Assembly: GCF_035599575.1 (NCBI RefSeq)
Contig: NZ_CP141179.1
Span: forward strand, 4,067,001-4,131,000
DNA: 64,000 nt
Direction: 5' to 3'
Source: Roseovarius sp. Pro17
GTDB taxonomy: Bacteria; Pseudomonadota; Alphaproteobacteria; Rhodobacterales; Rhodobacteraceae
A model generated the notes under the pieces. That model saw only the letters and a program-made list of their open reading frames with translations. It had not been told where the DNA came from and did no database searches. Positions 36,049 to 44,373 of this stretch are shown here, one piece after another. The position numbers were made by a program, and so were the translations under genes. The number at the start of each line of letters is the position of its first letter. Position 1 is the first letter of the stretch.

Positions 36049-36384
36049 TTATGATTTCGATGGCCCCGCGCCCGCGCAATCTCGGCACAAGACAGCATAG
36101 GGAATGACATCAAGACGTTCTGTGGCGATCTCTTCGTCGCATTTTTTGCATATTCCGTATGTCCCATTCGAAATGCGCACCAGAGCTCGGCCCAGAAGTT
36201 GGATTTCCCGCTCCCCTGCACGCCCGAGGCCTTCCAATACCTCGTCATCCTGCAACTCGATCGCCTGATCTGCCAGATCCGGATCGGCCGTTACATCCAG
36301 CGCGTCGTCTACGTTCCTCAGGCGCTCGTTGAGTTCTTGCAGACGGGCCTCGATTTGTTGTTTGTGTCGCTCGATATCCAGCAT
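36049..36384 (-). CDS. DksA/TraR family zinc-finger protein
   Basis: The 111-residue product starts at the ATG at 36384 with GGAG seven bases upstream (a TTG four codons earlier is possible). An N-terminal coiled coil (residues 1-40) is followed by an acidic DALDVTADPDLADQA region and a C-terminal zinc finger with CxxC (GICKKCDEEI) and CRDC. Such short DksA relatives bind the RNA polymerase secondary channel or act in stress responses. It is not adjacent to conjugation genes here. Confidence 0.9.
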   Translation of the reverse strand: MLDIERHKQQIEARLQELNERLRNVDDALDVTADPDLADQAIELQDDEVLEGLGRAGEREIQLLGRALVRISNGTYGICKKCDEEIATERLDVIPYAVLCRDCAGAGPSKS

Positions 36385-36418
36385 GTTATTCTCCAAGGTT
36401 GAAAGGTGCGGTGAGAGA

Positions 36419-36817
36419 TCAAAGTCCGAAAGGATAGGTTTCGTCTTCGCCTTTGCCGGCCATAGTCGCCAACAGGGTTACCGCGCTTGTTTTGTCAAAC
36501 CAGACAAACGCGTCATATTGATCAGATAGGCTTGCCGGGCTGTAATGGCTCGCCCGTTCACTTTCGGGTCGGTAGATGACGCCAATGTAGCGCTGCAGGC
36601 GCGGTTGCGCCAATATGCGGCGTAGCGCCTCGTTGCTGGCCTTGCGAAAGTCGAACAGGAAACGGTGCTGATCGACGTCATGCAGCAAGGCCTCGAAACT
36701 GTCGGGCCGGGGCGGGCGCAGGGTCTTAATCTCCACCGGGGCGTCCCAGTCAGAGGCTGCCGCAACCGTGCCGGATGCAGTGCCAAAACTGATCAGGGCG
36801 GTCGTGTGCTTGCCATA
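36419..36817 (-). pseudogene. Erythromycin-esterase-family protein, C-terminal fragment
   Basis: On the minus strand the frame gives ALISFGTASGTVAAASDWDA, VEIKTLRPPRPDSFEALLHD and RYIGVIYRPESERASHY, which are the C-terminal third of erythromycin-esterase-like proteins. The catalytic N-terminal part is missing; upstream the frame runs into an unrelated dctP-like piece. It is dead, although the longest frame (to 36847) could still be translated. Confidence 0.75.
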
Positions 36818-36818
36818 G

Positions 36819-36865
36819 CCAATAGACCGGAACCGAATATGCGGCATCGATCAGTCCGTCATTCA
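36819..36865 (-). repeat. Inverted 47-base copy of an internal dctP segment
   Basis: These bases match 37405-37451 of the dctP gene in opposite orientation at 44 of 47 positions. Two of the differences are at third codon positions and one changes His to Tyr, so this piece came from a related dctP paralogue rather than a recent copy of this one. It is fused in frame behind the hydrolase fragment. Confidence 0.85.
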
Positions 36866-36969
36866 AGACGACCAGCGCCTGATCATTCAAGGCGATCACG
36901 TCATGATCCAGACTGCCGAGGATCAGCAGCGTCGGCGCGGATACGTCCAGCAGATCCTCAGCCGCCAGC
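36866..36969 (-). pseudogene. Alpha/beta-hydrolase C-terminal fragment
   Basis: On the minus strand, SLAAEDLLDVSAPTLLILGS and LDHDVIALNDQAL follow a stop codon. This resembles the C-terminal strand-turn-Asp region of alpha/beta hydrolases (dienelactone-hydrolase type), which often neighbour erythromycin-esterase genes. Only about 34 residues remain. Confidence 0.5.
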
Positions 36970-37130
36970 GATCAAGACGCAGAGTAGGTGAACGTTACAG
37001 AGCTTTTTTCATCTTCTCGCGGCTGTTTACTTGCCAAGCATGATAGAGGCGTTAGGATAAAATGTTAGATCGTCGTCGCTTGACTGCCTTGCAAAAAAAT
37101 GAACGTGCGATCGCTCTGGGAGGAGAAAAC

Positions 37131-38261
37131 ATGTCGAATAATCATAATTTTAGCCGGCGATCGTTTCTGACTAAATCGGCCCTTGCCGGGGGTGTTGCAA
37201 CCGGGGGTGTGCTTGCCGCTCCTGCCGTTCTTGCGCAGGCGCCGATTGTCATCAAGATGCAGACATCGTGGAACGACGCCAATATCTGGCAGGATTTCGC
37301 GCGTGATTATGCCACTCGCATCGAAGAGATGTCAGGTGGACGGCTCAAAGTGGATGTGTTGCCCGCTGGTGCTGTGGTTGCTGCGTTTCAGGTGCTGGAC
37401 GCCGTGAATGACGGACTGATCGATGCGGCACATTCGGTTCCCGTCTATTGGTACGGCAAGAACAAGGCCGCGTCGCTGTTCGGCACCGGCCCGGTGTTCG
37501 GCGGCTCTGCCACGACAATGCTGTCGTGGTTTTACGAAGGCGGAGGCCAGGCGCTCTACAACGAATTGACCCAGGATATCATGGATCTTGATGTGGTTGG
37601 CTACATGGGCTTTCCGATGTTTGCGCAGCCTTTCGGCTGGTTCAAGGAGGAGGTGAACACCGTTGCTGACCTGCAGGGGTTCAAATACCGGACCGTGGGC
37701 CTTGCGGCCGATCTGATGGCAAAACTGGGCATGTCCGTGGCGCAGTTGCCGGGCGGTGAGATCGTGCCCGCGATGGAGCGTGGCGTGATTGACGCGTTCG
37801 AGTTCAACAACCCGTCGTCGGACAAGGATTTCGGCGCGCAGGATGTGGCAAAGAACTACTATCTTTCATCCTACCATCAGGCCTCCGAAAGTTTCGAATT
37901 CCTGTTCTCCAAGACCTTCCTCGAAGATTTGGATCCGGACCTTCAGGCCATCCTGAAGTACGGGGTCGAAGCTGTGTCGACAGCAAACACCGCCAAGGCG
38001 ATGGATCGGTATTCGGCGGACCTTCAGTTCCTGCAAAATGATGCCGGGGTCACTGTTCACCGCACGTCGAAGGAAATCCTCGATGCGCAGCTCAAGGCGT
38101 GGGACGAAGTGATTCCGGAACTGGAAGCTGATCCGTTCATGAAAAAGTGCCTCGACAGCCAGCGTGACTGGGTCAGCCGTGTTTCATACTACGAGCTGAT
38201 GAACGCACCCGATTACGGACTGGCTTACGAGCATTATTTCCCCGGCAAGGTCAAACTCTGA
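37131..38261 (+). CDS. dctP: TRAP transporter substrate-binding protein, DctP type
   Basis: The start at 37131 has GGAGGAG seven bases upstream; the frame is open to 37062 without a site. The 376-residue protein has a twin-arginine signal (SRRSFLTKSAL at 8-18, cleavage near VLAQA), unusual but known for TRAP binding proteins of this subfamily. The DctP fold follows, with GGRLKVDVLPAG, the central FKYRTVGLAADLMAKLG region and the ligand Arg there that binds carboxylates. The family relates to those for 2-oxo or amide-linked carboxylates. It leads an operon with both permeases, an amidase and a dehydrogenase. Confidence 0.94.
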   Translation: MSNNHNFSRRSFLTKSALAGGVATGGVLAAPAVLAQAPIVIKMQTSWNDANIWQDFARDYATRIEEMSGGRLKVDVLPAGAVVAAFQVLDAVNDGLIDAAHSVPVYWYGKNKAASLFGTGPVFGGSATTMLSWFYEGGGQALYNELTQDIMDLDVVGYMGFPMFAQPFGWFKEEVNTVADLQGFKYRTVGLAADLMAKLGMSVAQLPGGEIVPAMERGVIDAFEFNNPSSDKDFGAQDVAKNYYLSSYHQASESFEFLFSKTFLEDLDPDLQAILKYGVEAVSTANTAKAMDRYSADLQFLQNDAGVTVHRTSKEILDAQLKAWDEVIPELEADPFMKKCLDSQRDWVSRVSYYELMNAPDYGLAYEHYFPGKVKL

Positions 38262-38287
38262 ACCTGCTGGGCGATATGTGAAGCGAC

Positions 38288-38310
38288 TCTCGGCACAATT
38301 CGTGCCGGGG
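38288..38310 (+). promoter_or_regulatory. Intercistronic stem-loop between dctP and dctQ
   Basis: CGGCAC (38291-38296) pairs with GTGCCG (38302-38307) around a five-base loop, extended by flanking pairs. There is no T-run. Such hairpins often protect the abundant binding-protein message or partly attenuate readthrough into permease genes. Confidence 0.55.
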
Positions 38311-38335
38311 TTCACCTGCGAGAGACAGGGGCAAT

Positions 38336-38920
38336 ATGGAATCATTCATTCGGTTCGCCGATAATCTTTCCGCATGGTTCGGAAAGGCTTTTGCTTGGCT
38401 GATCCTTTTGATGTCTCTGGGGACGGGTTACGAAGTTTTCGTCCGCTACGTGATGAACAACCCGACTGCCTGGGCGCTGGACGTGTCGTTCATTATGTAT
38501 GGGACGCTGTTTATGATGGGCGGCGCCTATACCCTGTCGCGCGGCGGGCATGTGCGGGGGGATTTTCTCTACCGGCTTTTGCAACCCAGGACACAGGCCA
38601 AGATCGACTTGGTGCTGTATCTGATCTTCTTTTTTCCCGGCGTGACGGCACTCATTCTATCAGGCTGGAAGTATGCCGCCCGATCATGGCAATACGGCGA
38701 AGTGTCGGTCAACAGCCCGGCAGGCGTACCAATCTACCAGTTCAAGGCGGTGATTGTAGCTGCGGGCATCTTGCTGTTCATTCAGGGAATGGCGCAAGTG
38801 TGCCGATGCATCCTAGCGATGCGCGACAATTACTGGCTGGAAGCGGATGAGGACGTCTTCGAAACCGAAGACCTCATAATGCGGGCGGCCAACACGGCCG
38901 AGAAAGATCATATCACATGA
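38336..38920 (+). CDS. dctQ: TRAP transporter small permease, DctQ type
   Basis: The 194-residue membrane protein has four helices (about 15-37, 48-70, 90-112, 133-155) and the DctQ pattern FVRYVMNNPTAWALDVSFIM. It is somewhat longer at the C-terminus than average, with an acidic tail. AGGGGC precedes the start. The stop overlaps the dctM start by four bases. Confidence 0.92.
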   Translation: MESFIRFADNLSAWFGKAFAWLILLMSLGTGYEVFVRYVMNNPTAWALDVSFIMYGTLFMMGGAYTLSRGGHVRGDFLYRLLQPRTQAKIDLVLYLIFFFPGVTALILSGWKYAARSWQYGEVSVNSPAGVPIYQFKAVIVAAGILLFIQGMAQVCRCILAMRDNYWLEADEDVFETEDLIMRAANTAEKDHIT

Positions 38921-40335
38921 CAGATCCGCAAATCGCCTTGATGATGCTGGGGCTGTTCATCGTCTTCGTTTTCCTTGGCTTTCCGATTGCCTTCACGCTG
39001 ATGGCGATGGGCATAGGCTTTGGTTATTACGCCTATTTTGACGCGCGCCGCATGTGGCGCAGCTTTGACCGGCTGGATGAAACCGCGGGGCAGTGGGAGC
39101 AATGGTCGACCTGGTTCGAGGGGTTGTTGAACAACCGAATATTCGATCTCTTTGTAAACCAGACGTTCACGGTGATGTCTAACGAAGTGCTGACAGCCGT
39201 GCCCCTGTTTCTGTTCATGGGCTATATCGTGGAACGCGCGAACATCGTTGACCGGCTCTTTTCGACGCTTAATGTCGCCTCCAAAAATGTACCCGGATCA
39301 ATGGGTGTGGCCGCCTTGATCACCTGTGCGCTCTTTGCCACGGCCACGGGAATCGTGGGTGCAGTGGTGACGCTGATGGGTCTGCTGGCGCTGCCGGCGA
39401 TGCTCAAGGCGCGCTATGATCCTTCTTTTGCTGCGGGCATCATCTGTGCCGGCGGTACGCTGGGCATCCTGATACCGCCCTCGATCATGCTGATCGTCTA
39501 TGCGGCGGCAACCAATGTTTCCATCGTGCGGCTATATGCTGCGGCCTTGCTGCCGGGGCTGACGCTGGTTGGCCTTTATCTGGTCTATATCATCGGCCGG
39601 TCGATCCTTCAGCCGTCCTCGGCCCCACGCCCCACCGATGACGAGGTGCCCGATATACCGATGGGCAAGCTGTTGTTGATGATCGCCACGTCCTTTGTGC
39701 CGCTCGCCTTCCTGATCTTTGCGGTGCTGGGGTCTATCCTGTTTGGCCTTGCTACCCCAACCGAGGCGGCTTCGATCGGGGCATTGGGCGGGATATTTCT
39801 GGCCTTCGTCTACCGCGCAATGACGTGGCAGCGGATGCGCGAAAGCGTCTATCTGACGGTGCGCACCACGGCGATGGTTTGTTGGCTGTTTGTCGGCTCC
39901 TACACGTTTTCCGCAGTATTTTCGTATCTTGGCGGCGAGCAGGTGATCTCGGAATTCGTACAGTCGCTGGATCTGTCACCGATCATGTTCCTGATCCTGG
40001 CGCAGTTGATCATCTTCTTGCTGGGCTGGCCGCTGGAATGGTCCGAGATTATCATCATCTTCGTGCCGATATTCCTGCCGCTGCTGGCCATCTTTGAGAT
40101 TGATCCGCTGTTTTTCGGCATCCTCGTGGCGCTCAACCTGCAGACCAGTTTCTTAACGCCGCCCATGGCCATGTCGGCCTACTATCTCAAGGGAATTGCA
40201 CCGCCGGAATTGCGCCTGACGCAGATCTTTAAGGGCGTGATGCCGTTTCTGTTCTGCGTGATCGTGTCGATGGTTCTGATGTATATCTTCCCGTCCATCG
40301 TGTTCTATTTGCCGGAGCTGTTCTATGGGGGCTGA
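38917..40335 (+). CDS. dctM: TRAP transporter large permease, DctM type
   Basis: The 472-residue, roughly twelve-helix protein contains FLFMGYIVERANIVDRLFST, ATGIVGAVVTLMGLLALPAM, GTLGILIPPSIMLIVYAAAT and LTPPMAMSAYYLKG, all DctM signatures. It carries an extra soluble insertion near residues 40-75 typical of the FcbT3/dicarboxylate-type large permeases. It couples uptake to a sodium or proton gradient. The amidase start lies 11 bases inside its 3' end. Confidence 0.94.
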   Translation: MTDPQIALMMLGLFIVFVFLGFPIAFTLMAMGIGFGYYAYFDARRMWRSFDRLDETAGQWEQWSTWFEGLLNNRIFDLFVNQTFTVMSNEVLTAVPLFLFMGYIVERANIVDRLFSTLNVASKNVPGSMGVAALITCALFATATGIVGAVVTLMGLLALPAMLKARYDPSFAAGIICAGGTLGILIPPSIMLIVYAAATNVSIVRLYAAALLPGLTLVGLYLVYIIGRSILQPSSAPRPTDDEVPDIPMGKLLLMIATSFVPLAFLIFAVLGSILFGLATPTEAASIGALGGIFLAFVYRAMTWQRMRESVYLTVRTTAMVCWLFVGSYTFSAVFSYLGGEQVISEFVQSLDLSPIMFLILAQLIIFLLGWPLEWSEIIIIFVPIFLPLLAIFEIDPLFFGILVALNLQTSFLTPPMAMSAYYLKGIAPPELRLTQIFKGVMPFLFCVIVSMVLMYIFPSIVFYLPELFYGG

Positions 40336-41698
40336 GGCAGGACATTCAGGCGCTATTGCACCGGCCCCCAGCAAGCCTCCCAGTGTTGCGCTGCTGCGAG
40401 AAAGGCTGGCATCCGGGGCGCTGGACGCGATCACCTTGGCAGAAGCCTACATTTCGCGGATCGAAGCGCGCGAACCAGATGTGGGCGCATGGGCATGGTT
40501 TGATCCCGAATTTGTCCGCACGCAGGCTCGCACGCTGGATGCACACCGCCGCGCAGGCCGCCCATTGGGGCGTTTGCATGGGCTGCCGGTGGGCCTCAAG
40601 GACATCATAGACACCGCCCGCGTCCCGACCGAGAATGGCTGTGTGCGGGATGCCGGGCGGGTGCCACTACGGGACGCCTTTGTTGTTGAGCGGCTCAAGA
40701 ATGAGGGCGCGATCATCATGGGCAAGACGGTCACGACCGAGCTTGCCTTCATGCATCCGGGCAAGACCGCCAACCCTCATGATCTGGCCCACACGCCGGG
40801 CGGGTCGTCCCAAGGCTCGGCCGCAGCGGTGGCCGACGGCATGGTGCCGCTGGCGATCGGCACGCAGACGAACGGCTCCATAATCAGGCCAGCCTCGTAT
40901 TGCGGGGTCACGGGCTACAAACCGACGTTCGGCGCGATCCCGCGCCGGGGCATCCTGACGCAATCATCCTCGCTGGACACTGTCGGCGTATTCGCAAGCG
41001 ATCCGATCGGAGCCGCCTTGCTTGCAGAGGTCCTCTTTGGCCACGACGCCGAAGACACGGCGACCCATCCGGAACCCGCACCCGCGCTGTTTGCCGCCGC
41101 CACATCCAAGCCGCCGCTGACGCCTGTTTTCGGCTTTGTGCGCCCCCCGGGATGGGAGGGCGCGGATCCACAACTTCGGGATGCGTTCAACGAGTTGCTG
41201 GAAGCGCTGGGCGATCAGGCGTTCGAATTGCCGCTCCCGGCCCTTTTTGATACTGCCGCCGAGCAACGCAAGCTGATTAATTTCGCCGAGATGTCGTATC
41301 ACTTTTATCCCTATTGGCGGGATGGGCCGGACCAATTGGGCAAGGCGACCAGCGACGCGATCGAACAGGGAAACGCCACGCTCGCCCGCGACTACCTGTC
41401 GGCGCTTGATATGCCCAAGCTGCTGAATGCCGCACTGGACGAGATGCTGACACGCTGCGATGCGATCCTGTGCCCTTCCGCGACAGGCCCGGCCCCCAAG
41501 GGGCTGGACACAACGGGCGATCCGATTTTCAATGGCCTTTGGACGCTCTGTGGCACGCCCTGCATCAGCTTGCCGTTGCTGACCTCGCAAGAGGGGCTGC
41601 CCATGGGTGTCCAACTGGTCGGCGCGCGCGGCAATGACGCACGGCTGATGCGCACCGCGCAATGGCTGTTCGACTGGGCAGATGGTGCATCACAATGA
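40325..41698 (+). CDS. Amidase signature family hydrolase
   Basis: The 457-residue protein has the Ser-cisSer-Lys triad: K92 (PVGLKDIIDT), S161 (PGGSSQGSAAAVA) and S185 (TQTNGSIIRPAS), with the exact 69 and 24 residue spacings of malonamidase E2. It hydrolyses a carboxylic amide in the cytoplasm. Overlap with dctM makes it part of the TRAP operon, so the imported solute is probably an amide or is converted to one. The following dehydrogenase suggests that a 2-hydroxy or 2-oxo acid is released. The substrate is not predictable from sequence alone. Confidence 0.93.
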   Translation: MGAEAGHSGAIAPAPSKPPSVALLRERLASGALDAITLAEAYISRIEAREPDVGAWAWFDPEFVRTQARTLDAHRRAGRPLGRLHGLPVGLKDIIDTARVPTENGCVRDAGRVPLRDAFVVERLKNEGAIIMGKTVTTELAFMHPGKTANPHDLAHTPGGSSQGSAAAVADGMVPLAIGTQTNGSIIRPASYCGVTGYKPTFGAIPRRGILTQSSSLDTVGVFASDPIGAALLAEVLFGHDAEDTATHPEPAPALFAAATSKPPLTPVFGFVRPPGWEGADPQLRDAFNELLEALGDQAFELPLPALFDTAAEQRKLINFAEMSYHFYPYWRDGPDQLGKATSDAIEQGNATLARDYLSALDMPKLLNAALDEMLTRCDAILCPSATGPAPKGLDTTGDPIFNGLWTLCGTPCISLPLLTSQEGLPMGVQLVGARGNDARLMRTAQWLFDWADGASQ

Positions 41699-41711
41699 AG
41701 GGTAGAGAAAC

Positions 41712-41873
41712 ATGAACCGGATACTTGCGCTCTTTGCCTTCGTCACGTTGGCGGTATTCGTGTTGATCCTCGCGTTCAAGGTGCCCAGCCCCGACCTGGT
41801 GATCATAATCGTTATCACGTTGGCATTCGTGGCCTATGACTTTGCCACGTCAAGTCGCAACAAGCAGGACTGA
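41712..41873 (+). CDS. 53-residue membrane protein in the TRAP operon
   Basis: An ATG at 41712 preceded by GGTAGAG starts a 53-residue frame ending at TGA 41871-41873. It has two hydrophobic helices (residues 3-20, RILALFAFVTLAVFVLIL; and 27-44, LVIIIVITLAFVAYDF) joined by a KVPSPD turn, with a basic-polar C-terminus. No family is recognised. It is wedged between amidase and dehydrogenase genes with 13 and 4 base gaps, so it is surely co-transcribed. It may be an accessory subunit of the transporter. Confidence 0.75.
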   Translation: MNRILALFAFVTLAVFVLILAFKVPSPDLVIIIVITLAFVAYDFATSSRNKQD

Positions 41874-41877
41874 TCCG

Positions 41878-42837
41878 GTGGCCAAACCAGTCATCTGGGT
41901 CACCCGCACCCTGTCTAACGCGACGCTTGAACGGGCTGCGCGTGACTACGAGGTTATCTGGGATGCCGCCGATGCGCCCGGCAGTGCCGAGGATATTATC
42001 GCGATGAGCGCAAAGGTGGATGGGATCATACCCTGTCATTCTGAACATTTCACCGCAGATGTGGTGGCGCAGCTGGACCCCCGCCTGCAGATCGTGGCGA
42101 ACCATTCGGTGGGCGTGGATCATTGCGATTTGCCTGCGCTCAAATCCAAGGGCATAACCGTCACCAATACGCCCGGCGTCTTGTCCGATGCCACGGCTGA
42201 GCTGGCGATGATGCTGATGCTGGGCGCGGCGCGTCATGCAGTGACCGGCGATCGCATCGTGCGCTCGGGCGAATGGGATAGTTGGTCTCCGGCATTTCTT
42301 GTCGGGAAACAGGTGACCGGGGCCCGTTTGGGGATCATCGGCATGGGGGGCGTTGGACGCGCTTTGGCCCGCAAGGCGCGCGGTTTCGATATGGAAATCC
42401 ACTACCACAACCGCCACCAGCTTCCTCCGGAGGATGAGGCCGGGGCTGTCTATCACGAGAGTCTGGACGATCTTCTGGCAATATCCGACTTCCTGTCGCT
42501 GCACTGCCCCGCCACGCCAGAGACGATCGGCCTGATGAACAATGACCGCCTTGCCCGCCTGCCCAAGGGCTGCGTGATCGTGAACACCGCGCGTGGCAAT
42601 CTGATCGACGAGACGGCATTGCTGGCGGCGATCGAGACCGCGCATGTCGGCGCGGCGGGTCTGGACTGTTTTGCAACTGAGCCCGGCGGCAACCCTGCCT
42701 TCGCGACACATGAAAATATTGTAATGATGCCGCATGTCGGCAGCGCAACCCTCAAAACCCGCGATGCTATGGGGTTCAAGGCGCTCGACAATCTCGACGC
42801 CTTCTTTCGCGGTGACGAACCACCAGATCGGCTTTGA
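41878..42837 (+). CDS. D-2-hydroxyacid dehydrogenase family protein
   Basis: I prefer the GTG at 41878 because the ATG at 41836 lies inside the small membrane protein gene. The 319-residue protein has the NAD(P)-binding GxGxxG (GIIGMGGVGRALARKARG) and the catalytic residues of the family: Arg in NTARGNLIDE, Glu in FATEPGG and His in MMPHVGSATLKTR. It is related to glyoxylate/hydroxypyruvate reductases. It probably reduces or oxidises the 2-oxo or 2-hydroxy acid freed by the amidase and is the last gene of the operon. Confidence 0.92.
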   Translation: MAKPVIWVTRTLSNATLERAARDYEVIWDAADAPGSAEDIIAMSAKVDGIIPCHSEHFTADVVAQLDPRLQIVANHSVGVDHCDLPALKSKGITVTNTPGVLSDATAELAMMLMLGAARHAVTGDRIVRSGEWDSWSPAFLVGKQVTGARLGIIGMGGVGRALARKARGFDMEIHYHNRHQLPPEDEAGAVYHESLDDLLAISDFLSLHCPATPETIGLMNNDRLARLPKGCVIVNTARGNLIDETALLAAIETAHVGAAGLDCFATEPGGNPAFATHENIVMMPHVGSATLKTRDAMGFKALDNLDAFFRGDEPPDRL

Positions 42838-43257
42838 ACGGGGCACCATGATCAGGGATCATTTCGAGCGAAGCGCATCGAAGCGGCTTTATGAACGTAT
42901 TTGGAGGGATGAACTGCCGTAGGTGTCTCGCCGGTCGAGTCGATTGTGGGCGATAACGGCATTTTACAATGCAGGAATGTCCGGATTTATCACATCAAGT
43001 CGCCGATCGTGCGCCTGCAGCGAATGTCAGAAACTGCCCTTTAAGTCCGACGTTGGATGGGGTGGGCGACCGATGAAAATGGTCACGCAGATGTCCTGTG
43101 ACAAGTGCACGTCTTCAGTCTGGTTCATCTCGCGGCACAGCCGTGCGACAGCACCTACCGCCCGGCCTGATAGCGCGATTAATTCTCTTGCCGTTCTGGC
43201 GGAGCGTTTGTTTTCGCCGGGATAATGAAAACATAGCGATCCCCCCTAATCGCGCAG
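42838..43257. other. Intergenic interval, nothing firm
   Basis: No supported gene. A minus-strand frame at about 43040-43204 (LIALSGRAVGAVARLCREMN, then DVHLSQDICVTIFIG) reads somewhat like protein but has no start or recognised family. Confidence 0.4.
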
Positions 43258-43605
43258 TTACTTGGCGGTGTGCTTCGGGTTGGCCTGCAGCTCCCGCTCC
43301 AAATGATCGACAGTATCGCCGAAGAGCCATTGCAAATCGTCTATTTCGATTCCTTCAAGCGCGGCCAGTATGATCGTGCTGCCCTTGATGTTTTGCAAGA
43401 GTGTGCTGATGTGATGCTCGCGCTGCACCTCTTTGATAGGGTTCGGGCCCGGCCCTTTGAACATCTCAATCAAATCGGTGTTGATCTCGCCCAAGGCGGT
43501 TTCCCAGATCAAACGATTGGGCCAACGCGCGCGGTTGCTGTCGCTTGGCGCCGGACCAGAGGAATTCCCAGCGCCTTGCGCGTTTGATTCCAAATAAACC
43601 ACCAA
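43258..43605 (-). CDS. Hypothetical protein
   Basis: The 115-residue frame has a hydrophilic, helical composition (IKEVQREHHISTLLQNIKGS, LEGIEIDDLQWLFGDTVDHL) and no recognised family. There is no clear ribosome site before the ATG and the N-terminal 30 residues are low complexity, so the real gene could be truncated at its 5' side; the region upstream is a catalase relic. It may be a decayed gene end. Confidence 0.35.
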   Translation of the reverse strand: MVVYLESNAQGAGNSSGPAPSDSNRARWPNRLIWETALGEINTDLIEMFKGPGPNPIKEVQREHHISTLLQNIKGSTIILAALEGIEIDDLQWLFGDTVDHLERELQANPKHTAK

Positions 43606-43706
43606 TGCGGCTTATGCTGCTGGGTCACCTCGGCCCGCTTGTCATAGATGATTGATTGCCGGGTGCGCGGGTTGGCGATGGTGCGTGCCGGTGCTTTTAC
43701 GCTGTC

Positions 43707-43963
43707 TCACGCGGCCGATGGCAGCTTGCGACCCAGCGCCACAAAATCAGCAGCTCCCTCTCCAGTCAGATCGAACATGCCATCGTCCATCGTCATGCCC
43801 GCTGCCTTTAGCAGGGGCTTCGCAGTACCGGACTACGCGGGCCTGCGGTGAGCGAGTTCTGATCCACCGCGATGGGCCCGCCCTGCGCGGTGGTCATCCT
43901 ACGCTCACGATCCGTGGTCGGCTGGTGCGGCACGCGGCCCTTGTCGAGTTTGTCGCCGCTCAT
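43707..43963 (-). pseudogene. Catalase remnant with large internal deletion
   Basis: From 43963 the minus-strand frame begins MSGDKLDKGRVPHQ and reaches MTTAQGGPIAVDQNSLTAGP then RSPVL, the unmistakable catalase N-terminus. It ends at 43808. A second frame right after gives AAGMTMDDGMFDLTGEGAAD then FVALGRKLPSAA-stop at 43707, resembling the C-terminal domain of large HPII-type catalases. About 600 residues between them, with the whole catalytic core, are gone. Confidence 0.75.
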
Positions 43964-44373
43964 TGGATCTATCGCCGATTGCTGCACGGATGTGTGACTT
44001 TTTCTAGCTTGAACCACCCCCGTACGAAATTCGTTCCCGGCGGTCACCGGTATCAGGCGAAGGCCCGGCTATCCTCGAAACTCCCGAGTCAGTTCTGTCC
44101 GTGATTGACTAGTTTCTCGGTCATCGTGGTGATGGACCCGAGCCGATCATGTTGACATTCCAGGTTGACCATCGGCCCTGTGCTTTCTCACCTTCCGGGC
44201 GTCCGCTGGTTGAAGGCCCGCCTGAATCATCACGAATCGAAAACATTTCCGGGATATTGTCCCGGTTCTGATAGGCGCGGTGCAGCCCGTGCTTACTTCA
44301 CTTAGCGCCTTCTTTGATGAAGCCAAACCCCGAGTCTTCCAGGATATCCGTTCGAGAATGGCGCACTTTGACG
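43964..44373. other. Intergenic interval, nothing recognised
   Basis: The stretch lies between the catalase relic and the mechanosensitive channel gene. No coding, repeat or RNA signal was recognised. Confidence 0.4.

Noticed and set aside
42849..42922. 24-codon frame after the hydroxyacid dehydrogenase gene
   Set aside because: Too short and without motif; it vaguely resembles a GntR N-terminus but not enough to support a gene.
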